Shown here piece by piece: positions 10,031 to 20,404 of a stretch of 64,000 bases of DNA; within the stretch, counting starts at the first letter, position 1; each line of letters begins with the position of its first letter. Location: NCBI RefSeq assembly GCF_910596095.1, contig NC_056536.1, positions 32,000,956 to 32,064,955 on the forward strand. Direction: 5' to 3'. The notes beneath the pieces were generated by a model, which searched no databases, had not been told where the DNA came from, and saw only the letters and a list, made by a program, of their open reading frames with translations. The translations under genes and the position numbers were made by a program. Source of the DNA: Thunnus maccoyii. Taxonomy: Eukaryota; Chordata; Actinopteri; Scombriformes; Scombridae.

Positions 10031-13000
10031 CTGTAGAGACAAACAGAACAAATAGGAGACAATGAATGCAACAGTCTGTAGAGACAAACAGAACAGACAG
10101 GAGACAGTGAACGCAACAGTCTGTAGAGACAAACAGAACAAATAGGAGACAATGAATGCAACAGTCTGTAGAGACAAACAGAACAGACAGGAGACAGTGA
10201 ACGCAACAGTTTGTAGAGACAAACACAACAGACAGGAGACAGTGAACACAACAGTTCGTAGAGACAATCAGAACAGACGGGAGACTGTGAACGCAACAGT
10301 CTGTAGGGACAAACAGAACAGACAGGAGACAGTGAACGCAACAGTATGTAGAGACAATCAGAAAAGACAGGAGACAGTGAACGCAACAGTCTGTAGAGAC
10401 AATCAGAAAAGACAGGAGACAGTGAACGCAACAGTCTGTAGAGACAATCAGAAAAGACAGGAGACAGTGAACGCAACAGTCTGTAGAGACAAACAGAGCA
10501 GACAGGAGACAGTGAACGCAACAGTATGTAGAGACAATCAGAAAAGACAGGAGACAGTGAACGCAACAGTCTGTAGAGACAATCAGAAAAGACAGGAGAC
10601 AGTGAACGCAACAGTCTGTAGAGACAATCAGAACAGACAAAAGACAGTGAACGCAACAGTCTGCAGAGACAATCAGGACAGACAGGAGACAGTGAACGCA
10701 ACAGTCTGTAGGGACAAACAGAACAGACAGGAGACAGTGAACGCAACAGTCTGCAGAGACAATCAGGACAGACAGGAGACAGTGAACGCAACAGTCTGCA
10801 GAGACAAACAGAGCAGACAGGAGACAGTGAACGCAACAGTCTGCAGAGACAAACAGAGCAGACAGGAGACAGTGAACGCAACAGTCTGTAGAGACAATCA
10901 GAAAAGACAGGAGACAGTGAACGCAACAGTATGTAGAGACAATCAGAAAAGACAGGAGACAGTGAACGCAACAGTCTGTAGAGACAATCAGAACAGACAG
11001 GAGACAGTGAACGCAACAGTATGTAGAGACAATCAGAAAAGACAGGAGACAGTGAACGCAACAGTCTGTAGAGACAAACAGAAAAGACAGGAGACAGTGA
11101 ACGCAACAGTATGTAGAGAAAATCAGAAAAGACAGGAGACAGTGAACGCAACAGTCTGTAGAGACAAACAGAACAGACAGAAGACAGTGAACGCAACAGT
11201 CTACAGAGACAAACAGAACAGACAGGAGACAGTGAACGCAACAGTCTGTAGAGACAATCAGAAAAGACAGGAGACAGTGAACGCAACAGTCTGTAGAGAC
11301 AAACAGAACAGACAGAAGACAGTGAACGCAACAGTCTACAGAGACAAACAGAACAGACAGGAGACAGTGAACGCAACAGAGAAAAAATAAAGTGCTGAAA
11401 AAACACTATCATGCTCTCAGGCTGTATGTTTGGTCGAGGTGGGCGTTGTAGGATCTAGACCATCGGATGCTGGGAGTGGTTATCAGTGTGTGTGCGTGTG
11501 TGTGTGTGTGTGTGCGTGTGTGTGTATTTGTGTGTGTGTGTGTGTGTGCGTGTAGAGATAAGCAGACCCCCATGTTGGAGGTGTTCAGCTGATAAAGAGT
11601 GAGAGGGAGTTTCTTCAGTCAAATCGAGTGAAAATCTTCCAAAGTTAACATCATTTTATTTTCCATGGTGGGCTGCGGAGGGGAAATGGGGGAGGTGTGG
11701 TGATTTGAACATCACCTGCTGGTCAGTGATTTTAATCCAGTTCCTCTCTGTATGTGACTCATTTTTCACCTCCACCCAGTAATAATTACAGCTGTAATGA
11801 CTGTTTTTCACTGCTCCTCCTGTCATTTAAATCCTGTCTTTGTGTTTTAAAGTGGATCTCAGAGTTTTGTCCTTCTGCTGCATTTTATCAGCTCAGTGTG
11901 AAATTTAACTTTTGTGTGAAAATGTTGTTGCTAATCTAAAAAGATGGAAACAGAGCAAGACCCTATAAAAGCTCATTAAAGGCGCTGTTGTAATGTCAGC
12001 TACAGGTAGGTACTGCTGTCGTCTGAAGCCCATATTTGTTCACATTTTGGCAAATAGTCTCCATTAAAAGTCTGCTGAATTATCTATTAGCATTTCCTGT
12101 TTGCGGTGTAGCGATAGATGTACAGACAACTATCACTGAAGGAAACTGAAGTTCTGCAGCCTCTTTTTTCTCTGATTTCTAAGAGGAATTATGGAGGTTT
12201 ATTGTATTGTATTGTATTTACTGGGACCATGTTAACATTTGATGTACCGCACCAGAGTTAGCTTAAAGCTAATTTTTCATCTGCAGTCCCTTACAATTAA
12301 AATATATAACAGCACAATAACAAACAGTACAAAGCAAAAAAACACACACAGGACACATAATACAAAACACAAAGCTGCACACATCACATACACTCACAAT
12401 GTCAACTAGAAATTAATAATGTAAACTTCAAGCTTGTTGATGGACATCGGAGATAATTAATCACACTGAATGATGTTAATATGTGTTTCATGTCTGTGTG
12501 TTCAGATTTGACTTTGAGTTCAGATTCTTAAACCAAACGTTTCATTAGAAGATGAATTTCTGACTTCGCAGTAAATTAGAATAAATCTGATTGGCTCACC
12601 GTCTCCCGCTACTTCTTCAATCTGGGCGGCGCCCGCCTTGAAGGATGTGTGGCTCTTAGCGGAGGAGAGACGCTTCTGATTGGTGTTCTGCTGATGATGA
12701 TGATTATGATGAGGATGAGGATGAGAAGGAGGAAGGCTGCAGCTGTGTCTGGAGGACCCATCAGGAGGAGGGGGAGGAGGAGGAAGAGGAGGACAGGTGA
12801 GGGAGGAAGACGGAGGAGTACAGATGGGAGGAGGAGACGGTGACGACCTGTCCGTATCTGAGAGACAGAGAGATGACATCAGAGATGACATCACACCGAG
12901 TCACGTGTCACCAGGTGTTCTCAGGATGTGAACTGTCACCTTTCTGTTTTTGGAGCGGGGCTGCGGAGGCGGGATGGGCAGGCAGGAGACAAGAGATGTC

Positions 13001-15789
13001 ATTGGTGGAAGAGCTGCTGGTTAAAGAGTCATCACCGTTGTCACCGTCCTCCGGCCTATCAGAGAGCGGGGGCGGGGCCTCCTCTGCAGGTAGATGATTA
13101 GATTAGATTAGATAAAACTGGTCTCTGAGGTTACAGGTGAGCTCAGTTCCACCAGCTGATGACTAACTAGTTTCAAACTGATTTACTTAATAAGTTCGCA
13201 CCATTAAAACTTAAAGAACACGTTGCTAGGAGACATCTGTAGCGCCGTCCAATAAGAAGCAACCAATAATGTAAACAGGAAGTGACAGTAGCACGATGAG
13301 CTGTAACATAACTTCCAAAAATAACAGTTTTATCTGTTTTTCTATCTGCATACCTGGAGAAATACAAGATAAGATAAGACTTTATCTTTTATAAACTACT
13401 TTAGGAGTAATAAATGCAAACAAAATAAGAAGTCAAGTAAATGGAATTCAATCTATAAACAATATGACACATTACAATACTTAGGCTGTATACATGACCT
13501 GATGCATATAGATACATATACATGACCTGATGCATATAGATACATATACATGACCTGATGCATATAGATACATATACATGACCTGACTTGTGGATGTAAA
13601 AAGAAAGAAAGTTGTGCAAAATATGTGCAGAAGTAAAGGTTCTGGTCGGTGCAGCTATAGTTATATGTGTATATGTTATATAGGTGAAGTAGTGGTTATG
13701 AAATATAAATAAAATATGCAGTATCGTTATCTACACAGACCAGCTATATTTCTACATATTGTGGAGGATGGAGGAGTGCGTGGGTGGGATGGAGATGGGG
13801 GTGATGAGCCTTCACAGCTGTTTTATCCTGTTGTCACAGTTCTTGTTGTACAGTCTGATGGCGGCGTTCTGTCTTGCTCTTTGGTGGAATTAGTCTGTGA
13901 CTGAATGAGCCGCCCATTTGCCACAGTTCACCATAGAGCGGCTGAGAGGGATAAAGGACGGTACCGTCCCTCATCCTCCTCTCTGCCGCTGGCTCCAGAC
14001 TGTCCAGTTCCAGCACAGCCACAGATTTGGACTTCCTGACCAACTTAAATTTGTTGGCAGCATGCAACTGTAGAGAAAAGTGCATTCGCTATCGCACACG
14101 TGTAAAACATCCTCAGTAGCTTGTTGCACATGTAAAAGGAGTGCAGCTTCCTGAGGAAGAACAGTCTGCTCATATGTGTGTTGAAGGGTTACTAGCAGGT
14201 TACAAAGAGAGGGAAATAAAGCGTCGGGTCAGATATGTCGACCATATTCCATGTGACCTCTTTCACTCAAACATGAACCTCAGAGGCGACCAATCAGAAA
14301 ACGCTCTGAGTGATTTGGATCATTTTAAATGCTCTGTCATCAGGAGTTGTGTTTTTTCCTGCCTGTCAGTCTTCGCTCAGGGCACAAATACACACGTCCT
14401 GAGACAGGAAGTCCCCTCTCAGAGTCCTGCACTGGTTCGGGGAGGATGTGCGACTGCTCTCGGGTCAGGATGAGTTTAACACGTGATGTCATCAGTCACA
14501 GAAAACATCCAGTGATATCTGATGTGTTCGCTCTGTCAGGATGTTTGATTCCACTTTGTTTTACATCGACAGAGGATTTGATTTACACAGAATCATTTGC
14601 TTACTTGTCTGACACCTTAATGTGTGAACCTGTACTGGATTAACCTCGTACTGGCCTCTACTGTACACGGTGGTACTCCAGAGCTGAAATGATTAGATGA
14701 TTCACGGATTGATTGGCATCAATCGTGTTATTTGATTAATGATTTAAGTCATTTTTTCATCAAAATGCAGAAAATTCTCTGGTAGCAGCTTCTCAGATGT
14801 GAATATTTACTAGTTTTCCCAGTTTTCCATCATAGTAAAACTCAACATCTTTGTGTTTCTGACAAAATAAGTCATCTGAATATGTTCACATGGGCTTCAG
14901 GGAATAATTTTATTCACTGAACAATCAATGGATTATTATAGAAAATAATAGCTGGTAGCCTTACAGTCCTCCTATGATGGAATAATACAACCTGTCCCTT
15001 AGTTTTCTGTGATAAAAACACAACTTTACAACTAACGAGCTCAACAGAAACTAAAACTAGTCTCCAGAGTTCCTCTTCAAGACCAAGATCACAAGACGGA
15101 GGATGGAGGACCAGTCAGAGTTCAGACTGGACCTCACTGCTGCTCGTTAAGAACTGATTTATAATTAATTAGATGTATGTAGACCCAAATAATATGAAGT
15201 GAAGCTGGGACTTTGGGGGTATGGCGGGTAATCCAGCCCTGAGTACAGCCTCTCAGGTCATCTGAGTCTTTTAGTTGTTCCAAATTGCAGAACGAAAACC
15301 TTCGCTGAGGCCACTTTTTCTTTTTATTCTCAGACTGACAAGGATCTGAAAGCAGCTCAAAAATCTATAAAAAATACTCTGCTTTGAATAACAATTTGTG
15401 TCTGTAAAGTCTGTTTGTGCTCCGCAGGCTTCAACATGTTTCCACATCAAACAATCAAAGAAACAACAACAAACTGGTTTTACAACATTATTTAGTTCAT
15501 TTAAGCTTTTATTTTATTATATTTATGTTTTAAAGTGTTTTAGTCCCTTATTTGTTATTGTTTATTATATATTTTACAGCTTTTATTATCACATTTGAAT
15601 TATTATCAGCCTGTCTGTAAAGAGCTGTATGAAAGATGCTGTATATAAACTAATAAAGTTTGATTGATTGGTCGACTGACCTGTGTTGTGATGCAGAAGA
15701 ACCCCATTGGCTGTTGGCTGGCTCGAGATGCACTCTGATTGCTTTGAGCCGTTATTAGCGCCGCTTTCAGAGTGTGATGTCACATCCAT
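9759..15789 (-). CDS. mdfi-like: MyoD family inhibitor (I-mfa domain) protein
   Basis: The coding exons on the - strand are 15789-15681 (ATG), 13083-12940, 12857-12600 and 10030-9759 (TAG), all joined in phase 1. They give 260 residues, against about 246 in mammalian MDFI/MDFIC. The N-terminal two thirds is low-complexity (Ser, Pro, His; a PPPPPPP run and a HHNHHHQQ tract) and includes SSAKSHTSFKAG. The last exon is the I-mfa domain: DCCVHCLLGCLFCELLSM, a CCCC run, then CGILEDSSDCLEICLECC and a terminal SICFPT. Family members bind bHLH and other transcription factors and hold them inactive, partly in the cytoplasm. The exon coordinates assume the acceptor nearest the domain is used; the intron in front of it is a 45-bp array of acceptors, any of which would keep the frame. 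The symbol is a family name; the orthologue (mdfi, mdfic or an extra paralogue) is not settled. Confidence 0.9.
10016..11382 (-). repeat. 45-bp minisatellite, 30 intervals, built from an intron/exon boundary of the mdfi-like gene
   Basis: On the - strand each unit is a pyrimidine tract ending in tctctacag plus the first bases of the I-mfa exon (ACTGTTGCGTTCACTGTCTC). The phase is exactly 45 bp from 10021 to 11371 with no indel, by counting the motif CGCAACAG on the + strand. Thirty acceptor positions exist (exon-side start 10030 + 45k). Twenty-three keep AG, as ctacag, ctgcag or ctgtag. Seven have lost it (those next to 10211, 10256, 10346, 10526, 10931, 11021 and 11111 on the + strand). Because 45 is a multiple of 3 and the unit has no stop, the I-mfa reading frame is open across the whole array. 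Confidence 0.95.
11486..11553. repeat. GT microsatellite with interruptions
   Basis: This is an alternating GT tract with a few GC and AT interruptions, in the last intron of the mdfi-like gene. Confidence 0.9.
11560..12599 (-). other. Intron of the mdfi-like gene with an old interspersed-repeat fragment
   Basis: This is the intron between the coding exon ending at 12600 and the I-mfa exon. Positions 12195-12330 (a TTGTA-rich start, then ACTGGGACCATGTTAACATT) resemble the 3' end of a fish retroposon, seen on the opposite strand. Nothing else is recognised. Confidence 0.4.
13084..15680 (-). other. Intron of the mdfi-like gene
   Basis: This is the 2.6-kb intron between coding exons 1 and 2. 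It contains a 28-bp tandem repeat (13491-13590). The remainder holds no recognised gene or element. The ORFs present are short and lack motifs. Confidence 0.6.
13491..13586. repeat. 28-bp tandem repeat, about 3.4 copies
   Basis: The unit starts TACATGACCTGATGCATATA and continues GATACATA. Consecutive copies start at 13491, 13519, 13547 and 13575 and are essentially identical, which suggests recent origin. Confidence 0.9.
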
Positions 15790-15949
15790 CCTGCCAATGA
15801 GACAGAAGAGTCTGTTTGTATTAATGTGATTATTAATTTTAAATATATTTGTAATCAATACAACTCACGGTTAGAAACACAGAATCCAGAGAGCAGATAA
15901 GAGGTTCATGTGTAGAAGAATGTTAGTGACGGATACGACAGTCAGTTAT

Positions 15950-16440
15950 TCAGCTTTAATATTATGAGCTTGATGTAGTTAAAGTATTGCAGTAAAAGTA
16001 CACAAGTATTATGAGCTTGATGTAGTTAAAGTATTGCAGTAAAAGTACATAAGTATTATGAGCTTGATGTAGTTAAAGTATTGCAGTAAAAGTACATAAG
16101 TATTATGAGCTTGATGTAGTTAAAGTATTGCAGTAAAAGTACATAAGTATTATGAGCTTGATGTAGTTAAAGTATTGCAGTAAAAGTACATAAGTATTAT
16201 GAGCTTGATGTAGTTAAAGTATTGCAGTAAAAGTACATAAGTATTATGAGCTTGATGTAGTTAAAGTATTGCAGTAAAAGTACATAAGTATTATGAGCTT
16301 GATGTAGTTAAAGTATTGCAGTAAAAGTAGTGGTTTGGTTTCTCTGACTGATATATTATTATATATGACATCATCATCCACGAGGAAACAACAAACACTG
16401 ATCAGATCCTAAAATATCACTGAAGCATTAACACTGAGAG
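15950..16440 (-). mobile_element. hAT-type non-autonomous element fragment with expanded internal 47-bp minisatellite
   Basis: In reverse orientation it matches the element at 32879-33763: the GCATTAACACTGAG and TCTGACTGATATATTA blocks at 16320-16440 are present. About eight near-identical 47-bp units (ATTATGAGCTTGATGTAGTT...) run from 15970 to 16330. It lies in the first intron of the mdfi-like gene. Confidence 0.75.
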
Positions 16441-16699
16441 ATACAGGAAATCATATTTAAAACAGAAAGTTCAGAAGTCAAATATAATCATAAAAGCATC
16501 ATATTCTGTTGAGTTCAGTTCAATATGTTTCTCTGTGTGAGACAGATGATAAAAACTGAACATTGAAATTCAGTAAGTATCATCCGAATATTATAAAAAT
16601 ATTATAAATATCATGTGGCTTTAATCAGACTCACAGCCTCAGTTTGAATTCACACAAAATAAATAAAGTTTAAAACATATAAATGAAAAGTTTTCTCAC

Positions 16700-16842
16700 C
16701 TGCAGCCTCTGAGACAGACTCTTCTTCTTCTGTCGCTTTCTGCTTTTAAACTGTTTCTCGTCACGTTTCTGAAAAACACTTCGTTGTCTGAACTGGAGCG
16801 CGCACATGCGTGTGGCCGCCGCCTCCTCCGCTTCCGTTATAT

Positions 16843-16845
<3 letters not shown>
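16700..16845 (-). other. mdfi-like: 5' untranslated exon and promoter-proximal region of the mdfi-like gene
   Basis: On the - strand the sequence ends CAGAGGCTGCAG followed by the donor gtgaga at 16699. The region is GC-rich and purine-rich compared with its surroundings. An upstream ATG here (MCALQFRQ...) would read out of frame and stop in the next exon, so it is a possible uORF. The main ATG is in the next exon at 15789. The 5' limit is not defined; a CA microsatellite begins directly upstream. Confidence 0.55.

Positions 16846-16916
<71 letters not shown>
16846..16916. repeat. (CA)n microsatellite
   Basis: This is an uninterrupted dinucleotide tract of about 35 units, directly upstream of the presumed first exon of the mdfi-like gene. 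It is followed by a short ATT tract near 16950-16972. Confidence 0.98.
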
Positions 16917-17268
16917 TACTCGTGAAGAGTTATTATTTATTATTACGTATCATTATTATTATTATTATTATACTTGGAGACTCATCATTGTGTGTATTTG
17001 ATGTTTTATTTTGTACTTTGTTCTTTAATCGCTCAAAAGTAAATAAACAAACTTTTGTGACGTCATATCTCTGCCAAAATCCGCGAGCGCAAATGAGGAG
17101 TCACAAGCGCAACTCAAACAGCCGCGCGCGCACATTATTTTTGCAAGCAATGTTGTAGCCTGCAATGAGAAAACCATGACATGAGCGCGCGCAGAATCTT
17201 AAGGGGCGCGTGACCGTTATCCTCGACCACACAACCTGTGTGAGACCTGATAGCGGCAAGTTTATATA

Positions 17269-17344
17269 TGTCTCTGTCTGTCTGTCTGTCTGTCTCTCTA
17301 TCTGTCTGTCTCTCTGTCTGTCTGTCTGTCTGTCTCTCTGTCTC

Positions 17345-17381
<37 letters not shown>

Positions 17382-17410
17382 GTCTGTCTGTCTGTCTGTG
17401 TGTCTCTCTC

Positions 17411-17445
<35 letters not shown>

Positions 17446-17518
17446 GTCTCTGTCTGTCTGTCTGTCTCTCTGTCTCTCTGTCTGTCTGTCTGTCTGTCTG
17501 TGTGTCTCTCTCTGTCTC

Positions 17519-17606
<88 letters not shown>
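17269..17606. repeat. (TCTG)n / (TC)n compound microsatellite, about 340 bp
   Basis: TCTG-rich repeats (17269-17530) pass into a pure TC tract (17530-17606). The tract abuts the 3' end of a LINE fragment, so it probably grew from the retroposition tail. The open frames across it on both strands are artefacts. Confidence 0.97.
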
Positions 17607-17609
<3 letters not shown>

Positions 17610-17611
17610 CT

Positions 17612-18310
17612 CAACTTTCAATTTTCAATGTCAAATAAGCTTTATTGACAGATCAGAAATCTACATCGCCAAAGCAGTGCAGAAAATTATAAACATTGTC
17701 AGATTATTAATAATTATACAATAACATGTAAATATAAACAATACTATTAAATGCAATATAATAAAGGACATTTTTTTAGAGATGTAATCACACAGAAACA
17801 TTTACTACAGAGCTTATTTCTCTCAGATTATGACAAGATGGGACAGTTTCTCAAGATATATATGATTTATTTTTTCAAAGAAAACTTCTCTCAAATCCTT
17901 ATTTTTGTCACAATATAATAGGAAGTGAGATTCTGTCTCAACTTCTCCTTTATGACAAAGTGAACAGAGTCTGGCCTCCCTGGGAAGCCTGTTCTGCCTG
18001 TGACGGCCTGTTTCTATGGCCCGGCTGTGTCCACTCAGTCTGCACGTTGTCACCGTTTTTCTCAGTTTTCTATCAGTCACGGTGGTCAGGTACTCAGCCA
18101 CCGTGTGCTCTCTATTTAGGGTCAAATACAATTCTAATTTACTTTGTGATTTTGTGGTTTCGTTCCAATATTTGATATAATTTTCTTTTTGTTTTGAGAT
18201 GATTTGGTTGGACCGGATTGTTTTTGGTGTGTGTGGGCAGAGCTTCAGCAGCAGCTGGTAGAGGGGACTCTGATCTTTGTTCAACTGGTGGCACTGAAGG
18301 GCTTTGTACT
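17612..18310 (-). mobile_element. 5'-truncated LINE fragment (C-terminal part of the second ORF and 3' end)
   Basis: The - strand frame at 17823-18284 encodes a 153-residue piece with CSLCHKGEVETESHFLLYC, the Cys/His knuckle typical of the C-terminus of fish L1/Tx1-like LINE proteins. The 3' tail reaches the TC tract at about 17612. The reverse transcriptase core is absent, so this is a dead-on-arrival copy. Confidence 0.7.
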
Positions 18311-18324
18311 GGTAGGACTAGCTT

Positions 18325-18545
18325 GTTTCTCTCAGATTATGACAAGATTTGACATATTTTGCAGCTTTTACTGCACATTGACTTCTCTCCCTACATAGAT
18401 GGAACAGTTTCTGAGAATCAGGGAGGATGGATGATAAACTCAGGATATATATGATTTATTTGTCCAAAGATAACCCCTCTCAGATCTTTATATTTGTCAC
18501 AGTATCATAGGAAGTGAAATTCTGTCTCAACTTCTCTTCTTCTCT
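18325..18545 (-). mobile_element. Second short fragment of the same LINE family
   Basis: It repeats, with divergence, the 17818-17950 block (CTCTCAGATTATGACAAGAT, then TCACAGTATCATAGGAAGTG) in the same orientation. It ends near another CA microsatellite (18565-18626). Confidence 0.6.
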
Positions 18546-18564
18546 TGAATTTCTCTTGAACACA

Positions 18565-18626
<62 letters not shown>
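18565..18626. repeat. (CA)n microsatellite
   Basis: This is a pure dinucleotide tract of about 30 units. Confidence 0.98.
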
Positions 18627-18628
<2 letters not shown>

Positions 18629-18629
18629 G

Positions 18630-19040
18630 TCTAAAACTCAAAGGACACACACATGCATTGAGAGAGAGATAACACATTGGTTAAGCAAAGGCCATTACAG
18701 CAGGTATATAGACATTGTCGGTATTATTTTAACACCAGTACAAACAGCTGGGAAAATGAGTTTATTGTCTGTTCTGTATAGTTGTGGTAATGTAGAATGA
18801 ATGCTCAAGCACTGAAAGTTTGTATACTTTTATTTTTTTAACACTATTTTTTTAACTTTCAGGGCCAAAGAACCAAACAATTTTACCAAAAAACCCCCAA
18901 AAACAATATAAACACAACTATAGGAAAACAAAGTGCCAGTTTTTTTTTAAAATCAAATTAATGTTAACGGTGGAAGAAACAACAGACAGATCAGACAAAC
19001 ACATTCAATACGTTACTCTGCGTGAGAGTTTGCATACATT
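18630..19040. other. Intergenic, nothing recognised
   Basis: The sequence is AT-rich, with no coding signal and no recognised element. Confidence 0.4.
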
Positions 19041-19640
19041 CAAGTCAAGTCAAGTCAACTTTATTTACATAGCGTCAAATCACAACAGAAGTTATCTCAG
19101 GTCACTTTTCATATAGATCTGGCCTATGTAGCTTGTCTAAGAGGAGTTGCTGTACCTAGCTGTCCAAGATGTCAAATCAAGCAGCAACCTCCGGGGCTGA
19201 AAAATGAAGCCAATGTGGAAGTGCCAAAAACCGCAGTTCCTTGAATGACCACTTAAGGCTCCAAAAGCGAGTCAATCCCCATAGACCCCCATGTTAAAAT
19301 GCCCAACTTTACAGCAGAAATAAACATGTTTACAGCCTGGTACAAACAACGGTTTTGGTCTCTATAGCTAATTTCCCCTTTCATGACAACTGTACAGGGG
19401 GTGAATTTTTTTATAACTTACCCATTTAAATTATATTAAGCCATAAAGTTATGCATGATGCTTTGAGTTAAAGGTCTGCCAGGTCCGCCAGCCGCTAGGT
19501 GGCTTGTTTCAGCCATTTGGCCCACCTCTGCCAAGATGGCGACGGCCAGAGTGACTCACTTTGAGCTTCAAAACCACCCTTCGGAAACCAGTGGGTGACG
19601 TCACGGTGACTACGTCCATATTTTTATACAGTCTATGTGT
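19041..19640. mobile_element. Two adjacent fish interspersed-repeat fragments
   Basis: Positions 19041-19180 (CTTTATTTACATAGCGTCAA, then CACAACAGAAGTTATCTCAG) resemble a widespread fish retroposon end. Positions 19185-19638 (CTGAAAAATGAAGCCAATGT to TTTTTATACAGTCTATG) resemble a common fish non-autonomous DNA element. Both calls are from memory of recurring fish sequence, without a search. Confidence 0.55.
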
Positions 19641-20170
19641 CAAACCCGTTCACCCAAATATATTCAGGGATACAATCATGGATGCATAAAGAGAACTGGA
19701 TACAGTGTCGGGGGCGAGGCCCCATTCATTCCTATGAAAGTTGGTCAGTGGCGCATGAAGCCAAAAAGCCACTTCCTGAAAACATACTGGGCACGCTCTA
19801 TGGGCCCAGTGCATCCATGGAGCATGCTCACTAGAGCCTTCTGCTGGCCGAGACAGCTAACTTCTGGTTTAGCCCTCCAGCTAACTTGAATGGGGATTAA
19901 AAAAAAAAACACAATACGTGGCTCTTCTAGACTTTCCAGATATTATCGGACCGAATGGATGAAATTCTGATAGTGAGACGAGTCATTTTGAAGGTTGTGA
20001 TGCTCAAAAAAATGTTTCTGCTGATTTACTGGCGTCTCTTTCACAATGTAAGTCTATGGGGAAAGTATTTTTGGGGCTAATAGTATCACGTGATGTTGTA
20101 ATTACACTGTTTGGCCACTGGGGGCTTGGATACAGTGGCCCACTTGCTGTCAAAAAGAAAAAATTGGATT
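19641..20170. mobile_element. Further interspersed-repeat fragment
   Basis: It carries blocks such as GAGAACTGGATACAGTGTCG and GAGCATGCTCACTAGAG. The second is found, reverse-complemented and diverged, in an intron of cxxc1 near 27415-27440, which supports a dispersed repeat. Confidence 0.5.
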
Positions 20171-20404
20171 TCTCCTCGCAGGCTACAATATTGATGGCGT
20201 GAGCAGTGATATTCTGTGCGCGAGTGCTGTGAAAGTGCTCACAAAAATAATATGCGTGCGCGGCTGTTTGAGTTGTGCGTGCGACTCTGCACCTACACCT
20301 GTGGATCTCATTTGCGCTTGTGGATTTTATCAGAGAGATACCGTCATAAACTTTCTTCTTAAGTGTATTTTCATGCCATGTTTGTAGTCTAATAATACGC
20401 TATA

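Noticed and set aside
10016-11382. Regular 45-bp spacing resembling a CRISPR array
   Set aside because: There is no repeat/spacer alternation, since the whole unit is repeated. The setting is a vertebrate gene, and the unit is explained by the intron/exon boundary.
9991-11412. Long open frames across the 45-bp array on both strands (473 codons on -, 412 codons on +)
   Set aside because: A 45-bp unit without stops is open in several frames at once. Only the - strand frame shared with the I-mfa exon has independent support.
17210-17724. Several 100-160 codon frames over TCTG/TC repeats
   Set aside because: These are simple-sequence artefacts with no complexity or conserved residues.
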